Source: Candidatus Methylospira mobilis
GTDB taxonomy: Bacteria; Pseudomonadota; Gammaproteobacteria; Methylococcales; Methylococcaceae
Direction: 5' to 3'
NCBI RefSeq assembly: GCF_009498235.1
Contig: NZ_CP044205.1
Location: forward strand, 2,171,389 to 2,235,388
Length of the DNA stretch: 64,000 bases
Numbering within the stretch: the stretch's first letter is position 1; each line of letters opens with the position of its first letter. The position numbers and the translations under genes are program-made. The notes beneath the pieces are model-generated. The model was given only the letters and a program-made list of their open reading frames with translations, had not been told where the DNA came from and searched no databases. Positions 21,618-30,880 of this stretch are shown here, in pieces.

Positions 21618-21949
21618 TTAAAGTATACTCAATAGTCCGTCCAGGAGGCGAACGCAGAACCGAAGCGGCGAATAACGCATGCCGTCCGAACAGTATTGGT
21701 TTATTCAAGGCCCGAGAATTTCGTACTTTTTTGATACTTGGATCGTAACATTGGCTGGACGTTTGGAAGTTCATGGCTGAAGCATCCGGAAACGGGGTAA
21801 AGCAGCCGAGACGCGTTGAAGCGTTGCGGACTATCAACTATGCTGTGTATCCATCGGTGGGGGCTTGTTTGCGGTCATTCGGACGCATACCTATTTTGCT
21901 ACAGTTCCTCAAGCAACATCACTCTCGGTTGAGCTGAATAGTTACGGCT
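21618..21949. other. 330-bp intergenic region without a gene
   Basis: No supported coding frame or RNA gene is visible. GCTGAATAGTTAC at 21933-21945, just before the channel gene, is the same motif found in the 49.5-kb palindrome and near position 209. Confidence 0.4.
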
Positions 21950-22990
21950 ATGAAACCTTTATCAGGAAGGCTTTTCGAATCGTCGCGTTACCAACGGGCA
22001 AAGCTGCTGATTCCATTGGCGCTGGTTGTTATGGTAACGGTTGTCGGGACGCTGGGTTACAAGTGGTTGGGGAAAACGCAAGGCGCTTCATGGCTGGATA
22101 GTCTGTTCATGACTATTACCACTATTTCTACGATAGGTTACGGTGAAATCATAGCGCTTGATGCCAGCGGCAAGATATTTACCATTTTCATTGCCCTGAC
22201 GGGTATTGGGAGTCTTTTTTACAGTTTCACGGTCATCATAGAAAACCTGCTGAGCAGCCGCTTGATCGACCCGTGGGGAGAGCGGCGTATGCAGCATGAA
22301 ATCAAAAAGCTCAAGGATCACATAATTATTGCCGGTCTTGGCAGGGTAGGGCGTCAAGCAGCAATGGAACTGCACGAAGCAAAAATGCCGTTTGTCGTCG
22401 TCGACAGCAATTCGGAATCGCTGCAACTGGCGAGTCAACAGGGCTATCTGTTGATTGCCGGTGATGCAACGCATGATAGCGTATTGGAAATGGCCGGCGT
22501 GTCCAGTGCACGCGGCTTAATTGCCACCACCGGCGATGACGCCAGCAATCTGTATATAGTTCTATCGGCACGCGCACTGAACCCCAAACTGTACATCGTA
22601 TCGCGCGCGCTGGATGAATTCAGCATCCCAAAAATCATACGTGCGGGCGCTGACCGCGCCATTAGTCCTTACGCCATAGGCGGACGCAGGCTGGCTCATC
22701 TGATTCTCAGCCCTGCCTGTGTCGATTTTTTCGATAATGTAATGAAGAAAGGGGAAGAAAAATTCAGTCTGGAAAGCATTACGGTAGGAGCCGCTTCTCC
22801 TTTGCGGGGTAAATGCATATCCTCTTTGACGCTGCTTCGGGAAACAGGCGCCAATGTGCTGGTTCTGGTCAGAGAAAACGAAGTAATACCCAACCCGGAT
22901 AGCAGTACCGTGGTACAGGTGGGCGATCAACTTTTGGCGTTGGGAACGGTAGAACAATTGGATAGACTCGAAAACCTGTTGGCCGGATAG
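21950..22990 (+). CDS. Two-TM potassium channel with RCK (TrkA-N/TrkA-C) domains
   Basis: The 346-residue protein has a membrane helix near 18-38, a pore loop with selectivity filter TIGYGE (about residue 62), a second helix near 75-95, then an RCK/TrkA-N Rossmann domain (IIIAGLGRVGRQAAMEL, about 125) and a TrkA-C domain at the C-terminus. The layout is that of MthK- or Kch-type ligand-gated K+ channels. Gating ligand unknown. Confidence 0.9.
   Translation: MKPLSGRLFESSRYQRAKLLIPLALVVMVTVVGTLGYKWLGKTQGASWLDSLFMTITTISTIGYGEIIALDASGKIFTIFIALTGIGSLFYSFTVIIENLLSSRLIDPWGERRMQHEIKKLKDHIIIAGLGRVGRQAAMELHEAKMPFVVVDSNSESLQLASQQGYLLIAGDATHDSVLEMAGVSSARGLIATTGDDASNLYIVLSARALNPKLYIVSRALDEFSIPKIIRAGADRAISPYAIGGRRLAHLILSPACVDFFDNVMKKGEEKFSLESITVGAASPLRGKCISSLTLLRETGANVLVLVRENEVIPNPDSSTVVQVGDQLLALGTVEQLDRLENLLAG
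22344..22351 (+). promoter_or_regulatory. KOPS octamer (GGGTAGGG)
   Basis: Fits GGGNAGGG on the + strand, pointing towards dif, inside the K+ channel gene. Confidence 0.4.
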
Positions 22991-23065
22991 TCAGGTGAAA
23001 AAACAGGCGTCGTTTTTAGGTTTATACTACATCCCCTAATATTTAGTCAGATGATGGAGAAAATC

Positions 23066-23332
23066 ATGAGCAAGTCTGAAATTTCGCGGGCGCTGGATGC
23101 ATTGCGTCAGGAGATCGATCAAATTGAAAACAGCGCGCATGATGATAAGCAACGGCTGCTGGCATTGCTGGATACCATTGAGGACAGTCAGGAAGAGCGC
23201 ACGGAAGCCGAGGCTCCGCATGCACTGTTGTCGGAAGTAAGCGAAGCGCTTACCGAGTTTGAAGTTAAGCATCCAAGCATAACCGGTATTCTGAACGATA
23301 TTCTGGTGATATTGGGTAACTCGGGCATTTGA
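23066..23332 (+). CDS. DUF4404-family small protein
   Basis: The 88-residue, highly charged, helical protein ([20 protein letters not shown]) matches the DUF4404 family of unknown function. ATG at 23066 is preferred to the two upstream ATGs because gatggaga at 23053-23060 then forms the ribosome site. It ends 47 bp before purM. Confidence 0.7.
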   Translation: MSKSEISRALDALRQEIDQIENSAHDDKQRLLALLDTIEDSQEERTEAEAPHALLSEVSEALTEFEVKHPSITGILNDILVILGNSGI

Positions 23333-23379
23333 GCCGTCCTTTTTTATCCTTACCGCATTGCAACAATCAGGAGCGCTTC

Positions 23380-24471
23380 GTGCCGGAGAAATTACCACAA
23401 AAAAACCTGACCGGTCATTCGGCCCGGGATGGCTTGAGTTATAAGAGCGCGGGCGTCGATATTGACGCAGGAAGCGCGCTGGTCGAAAGAATCAAGCCTA
23501 TCGCCGCGCGCACGCGGCGACCGGGGGTATTGGCTGGACTGGGAGGGTTCGGTTCATTATTCGAGCTTCCCACCGAAAAGTACCGTCATCCAGTGCTGGT
23601 GGCAGGCACCGATGGCGTAGGCACCAAGCTGAAACTGGCGATTGAAGCGGAACGGCATGAAGGCGTGGGTATCGACCTCGTCGCGATGTGCGTAAACGAT
23701 ATTGTCGTACAAGGAGCCGAACCGTTATTTTTCCTCGATTATTACGCGAGCGCGCAGTTGAATGTCGATGTCGCGGTGGCGGTGGTTGCCGGCATAGGTA
23801 AGGGCTGTGAATTGGCCGGTTGTGCGCTGGTTGGCGGCGAAACGGCTGAGATGCCGGGGATGTATGGCGCAGGCGAGTATGATTTGGCGGGATTTTGTGT
23901 CGGTGTAGTCGAAAAGGAGTCGATCATCGACGGCGGTCGCGTGCAAACAGGTGATGCGCTGATCGGCTTGGCTTCCTCAGGACCTCATTCCAATGGCTTT
24001 TCTCTGATAAGGAAAGTTATGGTGCACTCAGGCGCAACATTGAATAGTGAGGTTGAGGGGAAAAAGCTGGCGGAATGGTTGCTGGAACCCACCCGTATCT
24101 ATGTAAAATCACTATTGACGCTGTTTGATAAGCTCGAGGTGCGGGCCTTGGCCCATATCACCGGCGGTGGTATTACCGAAAATCTTCCGCGCGTATTGCG
24201 CGATGGACATCATGCACGCATAGACACTTCCGCCTGGCTAAGCTCTCCCGTATTTTCCTGGCTGCAGAAGGCCGGGAATATCAGCGATAACGAAATGTTG
24301 AAAACCTTCAATTGCGGCATCGGCATGATTATTTGCGTAGCGCCGGAAAATGTCGCCTTGGCGCTGGATTCATTGCGTGCGTCAGGAGAGGAGCCGGTCC
24401 TCATCGGGGAGGTTTTTGCGAAACAGGGGATGGCTTCGGTTGAATATTCCCCGGTCGTGTGCACAAGATAA
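23380..24471 (+). CDS. purM: Phosphoribosylformylglycinamidine cyclo-ligase PurM
   Basis: The 363-residue enzyme closes the imidazole ring to form AIR, the substrate of PurK encoded earlier in the window. Motifs include [43 protein letters not shown] and [18 protein letters not shown] at 23380 follows caggagcg with good spacing; the upstream TTG at 23329 would overlap the DUF4404 gene. Even so the N-terminus is some 15 residues longer than usual, so a later start is possible. Confidence 0.95.
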   Translation: MPEKLPQKNLTGHSARDGLSYKSAGVDIDAGSALVERIKPIAARTRRPGVLAGLGGFGSLFELPTEKYRHPVLVAGTDGVGTKLKLAIEAERHEGVGIDLVAMCVNDIVVQGAEPLFFLDYYASAQLNVDVAVAVVAGIGKGCELAGCALVGGETAEMPGMYGAGEYDLAGFCVGVVEKESIIDGGRVQTGDALIGLASSGPHSNGFSLIRKVMVHSGATLNSEVEGKKLAEWLLEPTRIYVKSLLTLFDKLEVRALAHITGGGITENLPRVLRDGHHARIDTSAWLSSPVFSWLQKAGNISDNEMLKTFNCGIGMIICVAPENVALALDSLRASGEEPVLIGEVFAKQGMASVEYSPVVCTR

Positions 24472-24503
24472 AACTTTTACGTTGTATTTCAAGAGATACG
24501 TTC

Positions 24504-25235
24504 ATGAATCTTTCCGTTGTTGTTCCCGTACATAATGAAGCCGAAAATCTGAAACCATTGCTGGAAGAAATTTGCAAAACCCTAGATGGTTTTCTGGACT
24601 TTGAAGTCATCTACGTGGACGATGGGAGTACCGATGATAGTTATGTAAGATTGATCGATCTTGCAAGACATATACCTCAGTTAAGAGTGCTTAAACATCG
24701 CCGGGGCTATGGACAAAGTACGGCGCTGTTGACGGGTATCCGTCATGCAAAGGGCGGCGTCATCGCCACATTGGATGGAGACGGCCAAAATGATCCTGCT
24801 GATATTCGCGCGTTGCTGAATGCGCTGGAAACCCTTCAAAAGGAGCATGCGCTGGCAATGGTGGTCGGTTATCGCAAAAAACGGCAGGACACGGAGTGGC
24901 GGCGTATTTCCTCGCGTATCGCCAACGCCGTGCGTGCGAAGTTACTGGGCGACAATACCCCTGATACCGGATGCGGGCTGAAAGTATTTTCGAAAGAGCT
25001 GTTTCTGTTGTTGCCGTATTTCGATCATATGCATCGTTTTTTACCTGCACTGGCGCAAAGAGCCGGTGGCCGCGTTGTATCGGTTGAGGTCAATCACCGC
25101 GCCCGGCTTGCCGGCGTATCGAAATACGGGACCTGGAACCGTCTGTGGGTTGGAATTGTGGATATTCTAGGCGTTATGTGGCTGCAGAGCAGGGCCCACA
25201 TACCCATTGTTGAAGAAGTAGTGCAGAAACAATAG
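24504..25235 (+). CDS. Family 2 glycosyltransferase (dolichol-P-mannose synthase/ArnC-like)
   Basis: The 243-residue GT-A enzyme begins MNLSVVVPVHNEAENL and carries DDGSTDDS (nucleotide-sugar binding) and a DGDGQNDPAD catalytic metal motif. The C-terminal part ends in a hydrophobic helix (WVGIVDILGVMWLQS) rather than two full membrane spans. Relatives transfer sugars to polyprenyl phosphate. ATG 24504 with aagagat upstream is preferred over the longer frame. The acceptor is unknown. Confidence 0.85.
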   Translation: MNLSVVVPVHNEAENLKPLLEEICKTLDGFLDFEVIYVDDGSTDDSYVRLIDLARHIPQLRVLKHRRGYGQSTALLTGIRHAKGGVIATLDGDGQNDPADIRALLNALETLQKEHALAMVVGYRKKRQDTEWRRISSRIANAVRAKLLGDNTPDTGCGLKVFSKELFLLLPYFDHMHRFLPALAQRAGGRVVSVEVNHRARLAGVSKYGTWNRLWVGIVDILGVMWLQSRAHIPIVEEVVQKQ

Positions 25236-25300
25236 CTGTGACCATGCTGAATAGTGGTATCCCTTTAGTAGTTACTCATTAATTTCATGGTAATCCATAA

Positions 25301-25708
25301 GTGATAGACAAAATTGCCAAGTTGATTATTGTATCGTTCGCCCTGTTTAGGCACGCGGCTTTTGCGGCAGAGTTCTCCCCACCCGGGGCTCCGACACAAA
25401 ACTTGCTTGAGCATGAGTTGGAGTTGCATTCCAACAAACTTAAAACCCGCGTCGTGCGCATTAATCTGCCCCCCGGCTTTAATTCGCCGCTATATATACA
25501 CGAAGTCCCCGGGCCTCGCTATGTGGTGAAGGGACAAGTCAAAATTGAAGAGGGTGCTGAGGCCCATGTTTATGGACCGACCGGTGTTTTCTGGGAAAGC
25601 GGGCGCTGGATGCGTATTGAAAACGTAGGCTCGGAAGAGGCTGAGTTATTGGCGGTCGAATTGACGCCGGCTGTCGCGGTCGAAGCTGCGCCGGTACAAC
25701 AAAAATAG
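25301..25708 (+). CDS. Secreted cupin-domain protein
   Basis: The 135-residue product has a signal peptide (IAKLIIVSFALFRHAAFAA) and a single cupin_2 beta-barrel (about 40-125) with a partial metal motif around YIHEVPGPRYVVKGQVKI. Start is a GTG at 25301 because the only nearby ATG is out of frame and quickly stopped. Its role is unknown; the strict HxH...E pattern is not complete, so metal binding is doubtful. Confidence 0.65.
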   Translation: MIDKIAKLIIVSFALFRHAAFAAEFSPPGAPTQNLLEHELELHSNKLKTRVVRINLPPGFNSPLYIHEVPGPRYVVKGQVKIEEGAEAHVYGPTGVFWESGRWMRIENVGSEEAELLAVELTPAVAVEAAPVQQK

Positions 25709-25739
25709 CGCACGCGGCGCACTCTTTTCGTCCTGAACA

Positions 25740-26909
25740 GTGAAAACAACGAAGCTACCGCCATTAATCAGATCGATACGCGAATTGATAGCCACGCCGT
25801 CTATCAGCTCTGCCGATGCTGCGTTGGACATGTCCAACGCAGCGGTGATCGACTTGTTATCCGACTGGTATTCGGCGGCTGGATTCCGAGTCAGCCAGCA
25901 AACGGTAGCACCGGGTAAACGCAACATGATTGCGACGCTCGGTGGCGGTACAGGCAGCGGAGAAGGACTGGTGCTGTCAGGACATACCGATACCGTGCCG
26001 TTTGACGAAGGCAAATGGAGCAAGAGCCCTTTCGCAGGAGAGGAGGCCGAGAACCGTATTTACGGTTTGGGTAGTTGCGATATGAAATCTTTTCTCGCCA
26101 TCGCGCTTAACGCCGCGCAAGGGATCGATGCGGCGAAGTTGCGGCGACCCTTGACCGTACTGGCCACTGCGGACGAAGAAATATCGATGTCCGGCGCCAA
26201 ACATCTGCTAGGCGAAAACATGAGGCTGGGGCGTTACGCCGTAATCGGAGAGCCGACAGGACTCAAGCCGATACGCACGCATAAAGGCGTGATGATGGAA
26301 AGCATACATATCCATGGTCAATCCGGACATTCCAGCGACCCGGCTCTAGGCGCAAACGCTATTGAAGGCATGTATCGCGTCATTGGCGAACTGCTGGCGT
26401 GGCGAGCGGAATTGCAAACTCAATACCGTAATCCGGCATTCCAGGTCGAAACGCCTACGTTGAATCTCGGCGTATTAAAGGGCGGCGATAACCCCAACAG
26501 AATCTGCGGTCATTGCGAACTGCAAATCGATATCCGCCCGTTGCCGGGCATGGACCTGAACGAGTTGCGCGAACGGATGAATGCGCGGCTGGATTCGCTA
26601 CTGGGAGATTTCCCCGGATTGCGAATTGAAACCCGTCCGTTATTCGACGGACTTCCACCTTTCGAAACATCTCAAGATGCCGATATTGTAAAAGCCTGCG
26701 AGTATTATACCGGACAAGATTCCGCATCGGTTTCTTTCGGTACCGAAGCGCCTTTATTAGCCCGGACCGGTCTTGAAACAATTATTCTTGGGCCTGGAAA
26801 CATAGCGCAAGCGCATCAGGCGGATGAATTTCTTGAAGTAGCCCAGATTCAACCGGCGATAAACATATTACAGCAGTTAATTCATAGATTTTGTATTGAA
26901 GTGCGATGA
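25740..26909 (+). CDS. argE: Acetylornithine deacetylase ArgE
   Basis: The 389-residue M20 metallopeptidase-family enzyme releases ornithine from N-acetylornithine. Visible are the metal ligands in LSGHTDTVPFD and GLGSCDMKSF, the catalytic TADEEISMSGAKHL, GEPTGLKPIRTHKGV, and the C-terminal GPGNIAQAHQADEF. The start is the GTG at 25740. It lies 113 bp upstream of argA, grouping two arginine-biosynthetic genes. Confidence 0.93.
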   Translation: MKTTKLPPLIRSIRELIATPSISSADAALDMSNAAVIDLLSDWYSAAGFRVSQQTVAPGKRNMIATLGGGTGSGEGLVLSGHTDTVPFDEGKWSKSPFAGEEAENRIYGLGSCDMKSFLAIALNAAQGIDAAKLRRPLTVLATADEEISMSGAKHLLGENMRLGRYAVIGEPTGLKPIRTHKGVMMESIHIHGQSGHSSDPALGANAIEGMYRVIGELLAWRAELQTQYRNPAFQVETPTLNLGVLKGGDNPNRICGHCELQIDIRPLPGMDLNELRERMNARLDSLLGDFPGLRIETRPLFDGLPPFETSQDADIVKACEYYTGQDSASVSFGTEAPLLARTGLETIILGPGNIAQAHQADEFLEVAQIQPAINILQQLIHRFCIEVR

Positions 26910-27022
26910 AAAACCAGTTCAAGAAAATTCTGGCGCTTTTGCTCCTTGGGTGAAATGCTTTTTGTGTTGTCCGCGACGTAGCTGCATAGCGCATCAATTC
27001 ATACTTCGGTTAGAGATAATCC

Positions 27023-28351
27023 ATGTTTTCATCTGGTTTTAATGCTGCTGGATTTGTCAGCAGTTTCCGTCACTCATCTCCCTATATTCACGCTCATCGC
27101 GGCAAGACCGTAGTTGTAGTTTTTGGCGGCGAAGTTATTGCCGACGCTTCGTTTTCAGGGTTGGTCAACGATCTTGCGTTATTGAACAGCTTGGGGATAC
27201 GTCTGGTGCTGGTTCATGGCATACGCCCTCAAATCGAGGCGCGCATGGCTTTGCGGGGAATTCCACAGCGCTATTATAAAAATTTGCGCGTCACCGACGC
27301 CGACGCGCTGGAATGTGTCAAGGAAGCTGCCGGTACGGTGCGCGTCGAAATTGAAGCGATGCTGTCGCTAAGCCTCATCAACACTCCGATGGCGGGAGTG
27401 CGTGTGCGTGTGTCATCGGGCAATGTGGTAATGGCGCGGCCATTGGGCGTGATTGACGGTATCGATTACCAGTATACCGGAAGCGTACGTAAAATCGATG
27501 ATGCGGCCATATGCGAAAAACTCGATTGCGGCGATATGGTGTTGTTGTCACCGCTTGGCTATTCATCCACCGGCGAAATTTTCAATTTACGCGCGGAGGA
27601 CGTAGCCAAACAGACGGCTATCGCGCTGAATGCCGATAAACTGTTGCTGCTTTCCGATCAGGTTTACAAAAAACAAGGCAGCGGCGCCATCCGTGAATTG
27701 ACGGTTATGGAGGCTGAGCGTTTATTGCTCAAACAGGAAATGCTGCCGGAAGGCGTCGTTAACCATCTCAAACTGGCTGTGGAAGCAATAGAAGCCGGCG
27801 TAAAGCGCGTGCATTTATTGAACCGGAGCGTGGATGGCGCCATTTTACTGGAGCTGTTTACCCGCGACGGGCAGGGAATGTTGATCAGTGCTTCGCCGTT
27901 CGAAGAAATGCGCGCCGCGCATATCGATGATCTGCAGGGAATGCTGGAACTCATTCGTCCGCTGGAGGAAACCGGCATCCTGCTGAAACGTTCACAAAAA
28001 GATCTGGAATACGACATTGGCAACTTTAGCGTAATAGAGCGCGACGGCAGTATCATCGGTTGCGCAGCGCTGCATCTTTTCCCGGAAGACAACATGGCCG
28101 AACTGGCGTGTCTTGCCATACATCCCGATTATCGCAGTGAAACGCAAGGTGAGCGTCTGTTGCGCTATCTCGAACTGAAGGCAAGCGTACTCGGTATCGG
28201 CATATTGTTTGTTCTTACCACGCAGGCATTGCATTGGTTTCGTGAAATGGGTTTCAGCCTTGCCGCCGTGGATGTCTTGCCTCGGCAAAAGCAAAGCACC
28301 TATGATTACCGGCGCAATTCCGCTATATTGATTAAAGCGCTGAGCCAGTGA
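27023..28351 (+). CDS. argA: Amino-acid N-acetyltransferase ArgA
   Basis: The 442-residue enzyme makes N-acetylglutamate, the first step of arginine synthesis. It joins an N-terminal amino-acid-kinase-like domain (GKTVVVVFGGEVI, LVLVHGIRPQIEARM) that binds arginine for feedback control with a C-terminal GNAT domain (IGCAALHLFPEDNMAELACLAIHPDYR). The length equals the E. coli enzyme. Its stop overlaps the next start (GTGA). Confidence 0.95.
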   Translation: MFSSGFNAAGFVSSFRHSSPYIHAHRGKTVVVVFGGEVIADASFSGLVNDLALLNSLGIRLVLVHGIRPQIEARMALRGIPQRYYKNLRVTDADALECVKEAAGTVRVEIEAMLSLSLINTPMAGVRVRVSSGNVVMARPLGVIDGIDYQYTGSVRKIDDAAICEKLDCGDMVLLSPLGYSSTGEIFNLRAEDVAKQTAIALNADKLLLLSDQVYKKQGSGAIRELTVMEAERLLLKQEMLPEGVVNHLKLAVEAIEAGVKRVHLLNRSVDGAILLELFTRDGQGMLISASPFEEMRAAHIDDLQGMLELIRPLEETGILLKRSQKDLEYDIGNFSVIERDGSIIGCAALHLFPEDNMAELACLAIHPDYRSETQGERLLRYLELKASVLGIGILFVLTTQALHWFREMGFSLAAVDVLPRQKQSTYDYRRNSAILIKALSQ

Positions 28352-29091
28352 ACACGCCACCCGTTTTACGCGTACTGCAGGCCAGCGACTTTCATCTGTG
28401 CGCCGACCCCGATACGCTCACTTATGGAACAAACACCGATCAAAGCCTGTGCAGCGTTCTTAATGTTCTGAGGGAATATGCGTTGCCGGACGGCCTGCTG
28501 ATCGCAACCGGTGATCTGTCGCAGGACGGCAGCGCTGCCAGTTACGATCGCCTAGGTTTAATTTTGCAGCGAACCGGGCTGGAGTTTTGCTGTTTACCCG
28601 GAAATCATGACGATGCTCCGCGTATGCGGGCATCTCTTCCTTGTCCACAACGGATACGCAGGGCAGGGTGGCATGTCATCTTGTTGGATACTACGCTTCC
28701 CGATTCGCCAGGAGGAAGTATCAAGGAATCGGATCTGCTCCATATCGGCGAATGGCTGCACGAGTTTCCCAATACGCCATGCCTGATTTTCATGCATCAT
28801 GCCGCCGTCTCCGTAGCAAGCCCGTGGCTGGATACCATGCGTATCGACAATGCCGATAATCTGCTGAACTGCCTGGCTTCTTTCGATCAAATCAAGGCAG
28901 TCGTCTTCGGACACGTACACCAGGAACTGGATATCCATTATCGCGGAATCCGTTTTCTCGCCTGCCCATCGACGTGCGCGCAGTTTCTCCCTAAAAGCGC
29001 TCAATTCGCACTCGACCCCATTGCTCCCGGTTTCCGCTGGATAGATTTATACGGGAACGGACATATGGAAACGGGTATCGTCAGGGTATGA
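28348..29091 (+). CDS. cpdA: CpdA-like calcineurin-family phosphodiesterase
   Basis: The 247-residue metallophosphoesterase shows all family motifs: DFHL near residue 14, GDLSQDG, GNHDD, a late MHH and GHVHQE. CpdA hydrolyses 3',5'-cAMP in enterobacteria. The first motif lacks the usual D-x-H spacing detail (SDFHL), but the ligands are present. The GTG start overlaps the argA stop by 4 bp. It is the last gene before dif. Confidence 0.82.
   Translation: MNTPPVLRVLQASDFHLCADPDTLTYGTNTDQSLCSVLNVLREYALPDGLLIATGDLSQDGSAASYDRLGLILQRTGLEFCCLPGNHDDAPRMRASLPCPQRIRRAGWHVILLDTTLPDSPGGSIKESDLLHIGEWLHEFPNTPCLIFMHHAAVSVASPWLDTMRIDNADNLLNCLASFDQIKAVVFGHVHQELDIHYRGIRFLACPSTCAQFLPKSAQFALDPIAPGFRWIDLYGNGHMETGIVRV
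28661..28668 (+). promoter_or_regulatory. KOPS octamer (GGGCAGGG) near dif
   Basis: Lies about 460 bp before dif on the + strand in the permissive orientation, inside cpdA. Confidence 0.5.
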
Positions 29092-29123
29092 CAGATGACG
29101 GCCCATAGCCAATCGGTTACATT

Positions 29124-29151
29124 ATTTAACATAATATACATTATGCGAAGT
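29124..29151 (-). other. dif: dif site (XerC/XerD chromosome dimer resolution site)
   Basis: Read on the minus strand, this 28-mer contains CGCATAATGTATATTATG and ends in TTAAAT. It matches E. coli dif at 25 of 28 positions, and the three differences are confined to the first four bases, the least conserved part. It falls in the 111-bp gap between cpdA and the phage-type regulator. XerCD resolve chromosome dimers here, and dif-using filamentous phages integrate here. The switch in gene strand preference across this point supports a replication terminus. Confidence 0.93.
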
Positions 29152-29202
29152 AGCTAGGTTGATAAAATCGCGCTTCCGAAAAACCTATAGGAAGCAAAGA
29201 GC

Positions 29203-29634
29203 ATGGCTAAGCGAAAGCGTAAAAAATCCGATTTTTACAAGCTACGCATCAAGCTGGGTATTAGCCTAGAGAAAACCGCAGAGCTGTGCGGCGTAACAGA
29301 ACGCAGTGTACAGAACTGGGACAGTAAAGGCGCACCGCTCATGGCGACGCGCCTTTTGTGGTATTACGACTCCAAAAAAATAAACTATCCAGGGTGGCGC
29401 GGCTGGGAATTTACACGCGATGGAGTTTTAAGGAACAAACGGCTTAAAGTCAATATCACACCGGACTGGCTCAACAAGTATAAGCTGGTTATCGATCGAT
29501 TTCTTGCGCTGAAAGCCGAGCAAGATCAGATAACCGGATCATGGGCGTATCGAATGTTGCAGCGATTCGAACGGCTAACAGTCAAAATCAAAAGATACGC
29601 AAACAGAAAAAAGCGGCTGGTTAGAGGGTGGTAA
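29203..29634 (+). CDS. DUF3653-type filamentous-phage regulatory protein
   Basis: The 143-residue basic protein has an N-terminal helix-turn-helix (about 14-38, LGISLEKTAELCGVTERSVQ) followed by the WRGWEF-x(3)-GVLR motif typical of DUF3653 proteins, which are found in filamentous prophages of Xanthomonas and relatives. A clear ribosome site (ggaagcaaagag) precedes the ATG. It starts 51 bp after dif, a location expected for the regulator of a dif-integrated inovirus. The family assignment is from recall of the motif. Confidence 0.7.
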   Translation: MAKRKRKKSDFYKLRIKLGISLEKTAELCGVTERSVQNWDSKGAPLMATRLLWYYDSKKINYPGWRGWEFTRDGVLRNKRLKVNITPDWLNKYKLVIDRFLALKAEQDQITGSWAYRMLQRFERLTVKIKRYANRKKRLVRGW

Positions 29635-29877
29635 TTCCACCACAGAGCGGTATTTCTCCAGCGCCCTACCTCAGTCTATTCTATTCAAGCTCGAAGTCGA
29701 AAGCGTTACGGCGCGTTGATGCTCCGACGAGCACGAAGGAACAGCGCTGGCGAGCCGGATGAAATATACCTTCATCCTATGCGCCTCTATGCGACAGCCG
29801 CCGCATACCGGTCTGGCTTCGCCAGCACTTTCAAACAGGGTGTTGTGACTATCATGAAAAATGCCGTATTTATAGCT

Positions 29878-30080
29878 CGATCATCGGTCCCCCCGACTGT
29901 CTCGATCATCAGTCCCCCCAACTGTCGATCATCGGTCCCCCCGGCTGTAGATCATCGGTCCCCCCAACTGTTCGATCATCGGTCCCATCGACTGTCGATC
30001 ATCGCCCCCCCCCGACTGTCGATCATCAGTCCCCCAACTGTCGATCATCGGTCCCCCCGACTGTAAATCATCGGCCCCCC
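29878..30080 (+). repeat. Iteron-like array: eight full and one partial ~23-bp direct repeats
   Basis: Tandem units of 22-25 bp follow CGATCATCGGTCCCCCCGAC plus TGT, with A/G and C-tract length variation. There are eight full units and a ninth truncated one, with no spacers, so this is not CRISPR. A two-helical-turn period beside an AT-rich tract and a DnaA box resembles an iteron origin. The C5-C9 tracts would also make the opposite strand prone to G-quadruplex formation. A 116-residue frame reading through the repeats is an artefact. Confidence 0.85.
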
Positions 30081-30082
30081 TT

Positions 30083-30158
30083 CTCTATATACCCCAAAAA
30101 TCTATCAATTAGATTTTTCAATTAGTCTCTGCAATTAAACACCGGCGTCTGTGGATAA
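30083..30158. promoter_or_regulatory. AT-rich tract with DnaA box beside the iterons
   Basis: This stretch contains TATATA, an AAAATCTA/TAGATTTT inverted repeat, three CAATTA repeats, and on the minus strand a perfect DnaA box TTATCCACA (30150-30158). AT-rich unwinding element, DnaA box and adjoining iterons are the parts of a plasmid-type oriV. No replication initiator gene is recognisable in the window, so origin function is inference. Confidence 0.5.
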
Positions 30159-30169
30159 CTCAATCAAGA

Positions 30170-30376
30170 TCAAAAGGAGCCGGAAGAGTGGCTCTCAATG
30201 CGCGCCAGAAGCGAGGCGAGCTGTATCGCCATATCCTTTTTAACTTCTTCGTGTGAAATCCAGACTGCATCCGGCGCATCCGCTTCCTTGATGGCAAGCT
30301 CGACCTGCTCGCGGAACCACTTGTCATACTCGGCAGCTTCATGGGCTTTTTTCATGTGTTCCGATGCATATTTCAT
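30170..30376 (-). CDS. StbD-like / stability-determinant antitoxin without toxin
   Basis: The 68-residue protein (AEYDKWFREQVELAIKEADAP...ISHEEVKKDM) resembles small stability-determinant antitoxins, which normally precede a RelE/ParE-type toxin gene. Downstream on the minus strand there is only the AT-rich tract and iteron array, so the toxin is missing. Its ATG overlaps the stop of the upstream secreted-protein gene (ATGA), indicating coupled translation. Confidence 0.65.
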   Translation of the reverse strand: MKYASEHMKKAHEAAEYDKWFREQVELAIKEADAPDAVWISHEEVKKDMAIQLASLLARIESHSSGSF

Positions 30377-30732
30377 GGCTTGCGCGGTTGATCTGGCAAG
30401 TCAAGTATATTAGCAGACTTGCGCTTTTGGTCGAGCTTTTGCTCAATGGCGCTGGATGCGCTGGGTGCACCGACCGTTTGTTTTACCTGCACACAAGGAT
30501 CCATATTTATAGAATTTTTATTAAGAAGGAATGAACACATAAAAAGCAATTCTTTCTTTTGTAAAAACAGAATAAACGCAGTAGTCATTGCAGGCATGTT
30601 TGAAGATTTAACCTCAAAGCCATCGTTCAATAGTTCTTCCATCGTTTTAACTGTATCGGTTTGGCTGGCTTGTGCGACACCGATACATGAAAATAACAGT
30701 ACGGCTGCAAACATTAATGCAAACTTATTCAT
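30373..30732 (-). CDS. Small secreted protein of unknown family
   Basis: The 119-residue product has a clear signal peptide (MNKFALMFAAVLLFSCIGVAQA) and a compact mature part with pattern ELLNDGFEVKSS...FILFLQKKELLFMC...DPCVQVKQ, where two cysteines may pair. I do not recognise the family. The first codons and upstream region of this gene are repeated at 41.9 kb beside the second kfrA copy, so an extra copy of the gene was destroyed there. Confidence 0.55.
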   Translation of the reverse strand: MNKFALMFAAVLLFSCIGVAQASQTDTVKTMEELLNDGFEVKSSNMPAMTTAFILFLQKKELLFMCSFLLNKNSINMDPCVQVKQTVGAPSASSAIEQKLDQKRKSANILDLPDQPRKP

Positions 30733-30880
30733 TTAAAATTTCTCCACCATTTTGAATGACATCACTGATAAAAAACTCGTCGTGTTGATCCCGGTCGTAC
30801 TGCTGTACCTTTAAGCACCCTGCCCGATCAAGGCGATGAATATTCTACCAGCGCCGCGCGCATTTGGTGAGAATGTAAAA

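Noticed and set aside
29716..30066. 116-residue open frame across the iteron repeats
   Set aside because: Its second half is simply the translation of the ~23-bp repeats; repeat length varies and shifts frame, so it is not a conserved protein.
29878..30080. CRISPR array
   Set aside because: Repeats are contiguous with no spacers and no cas genes are present.
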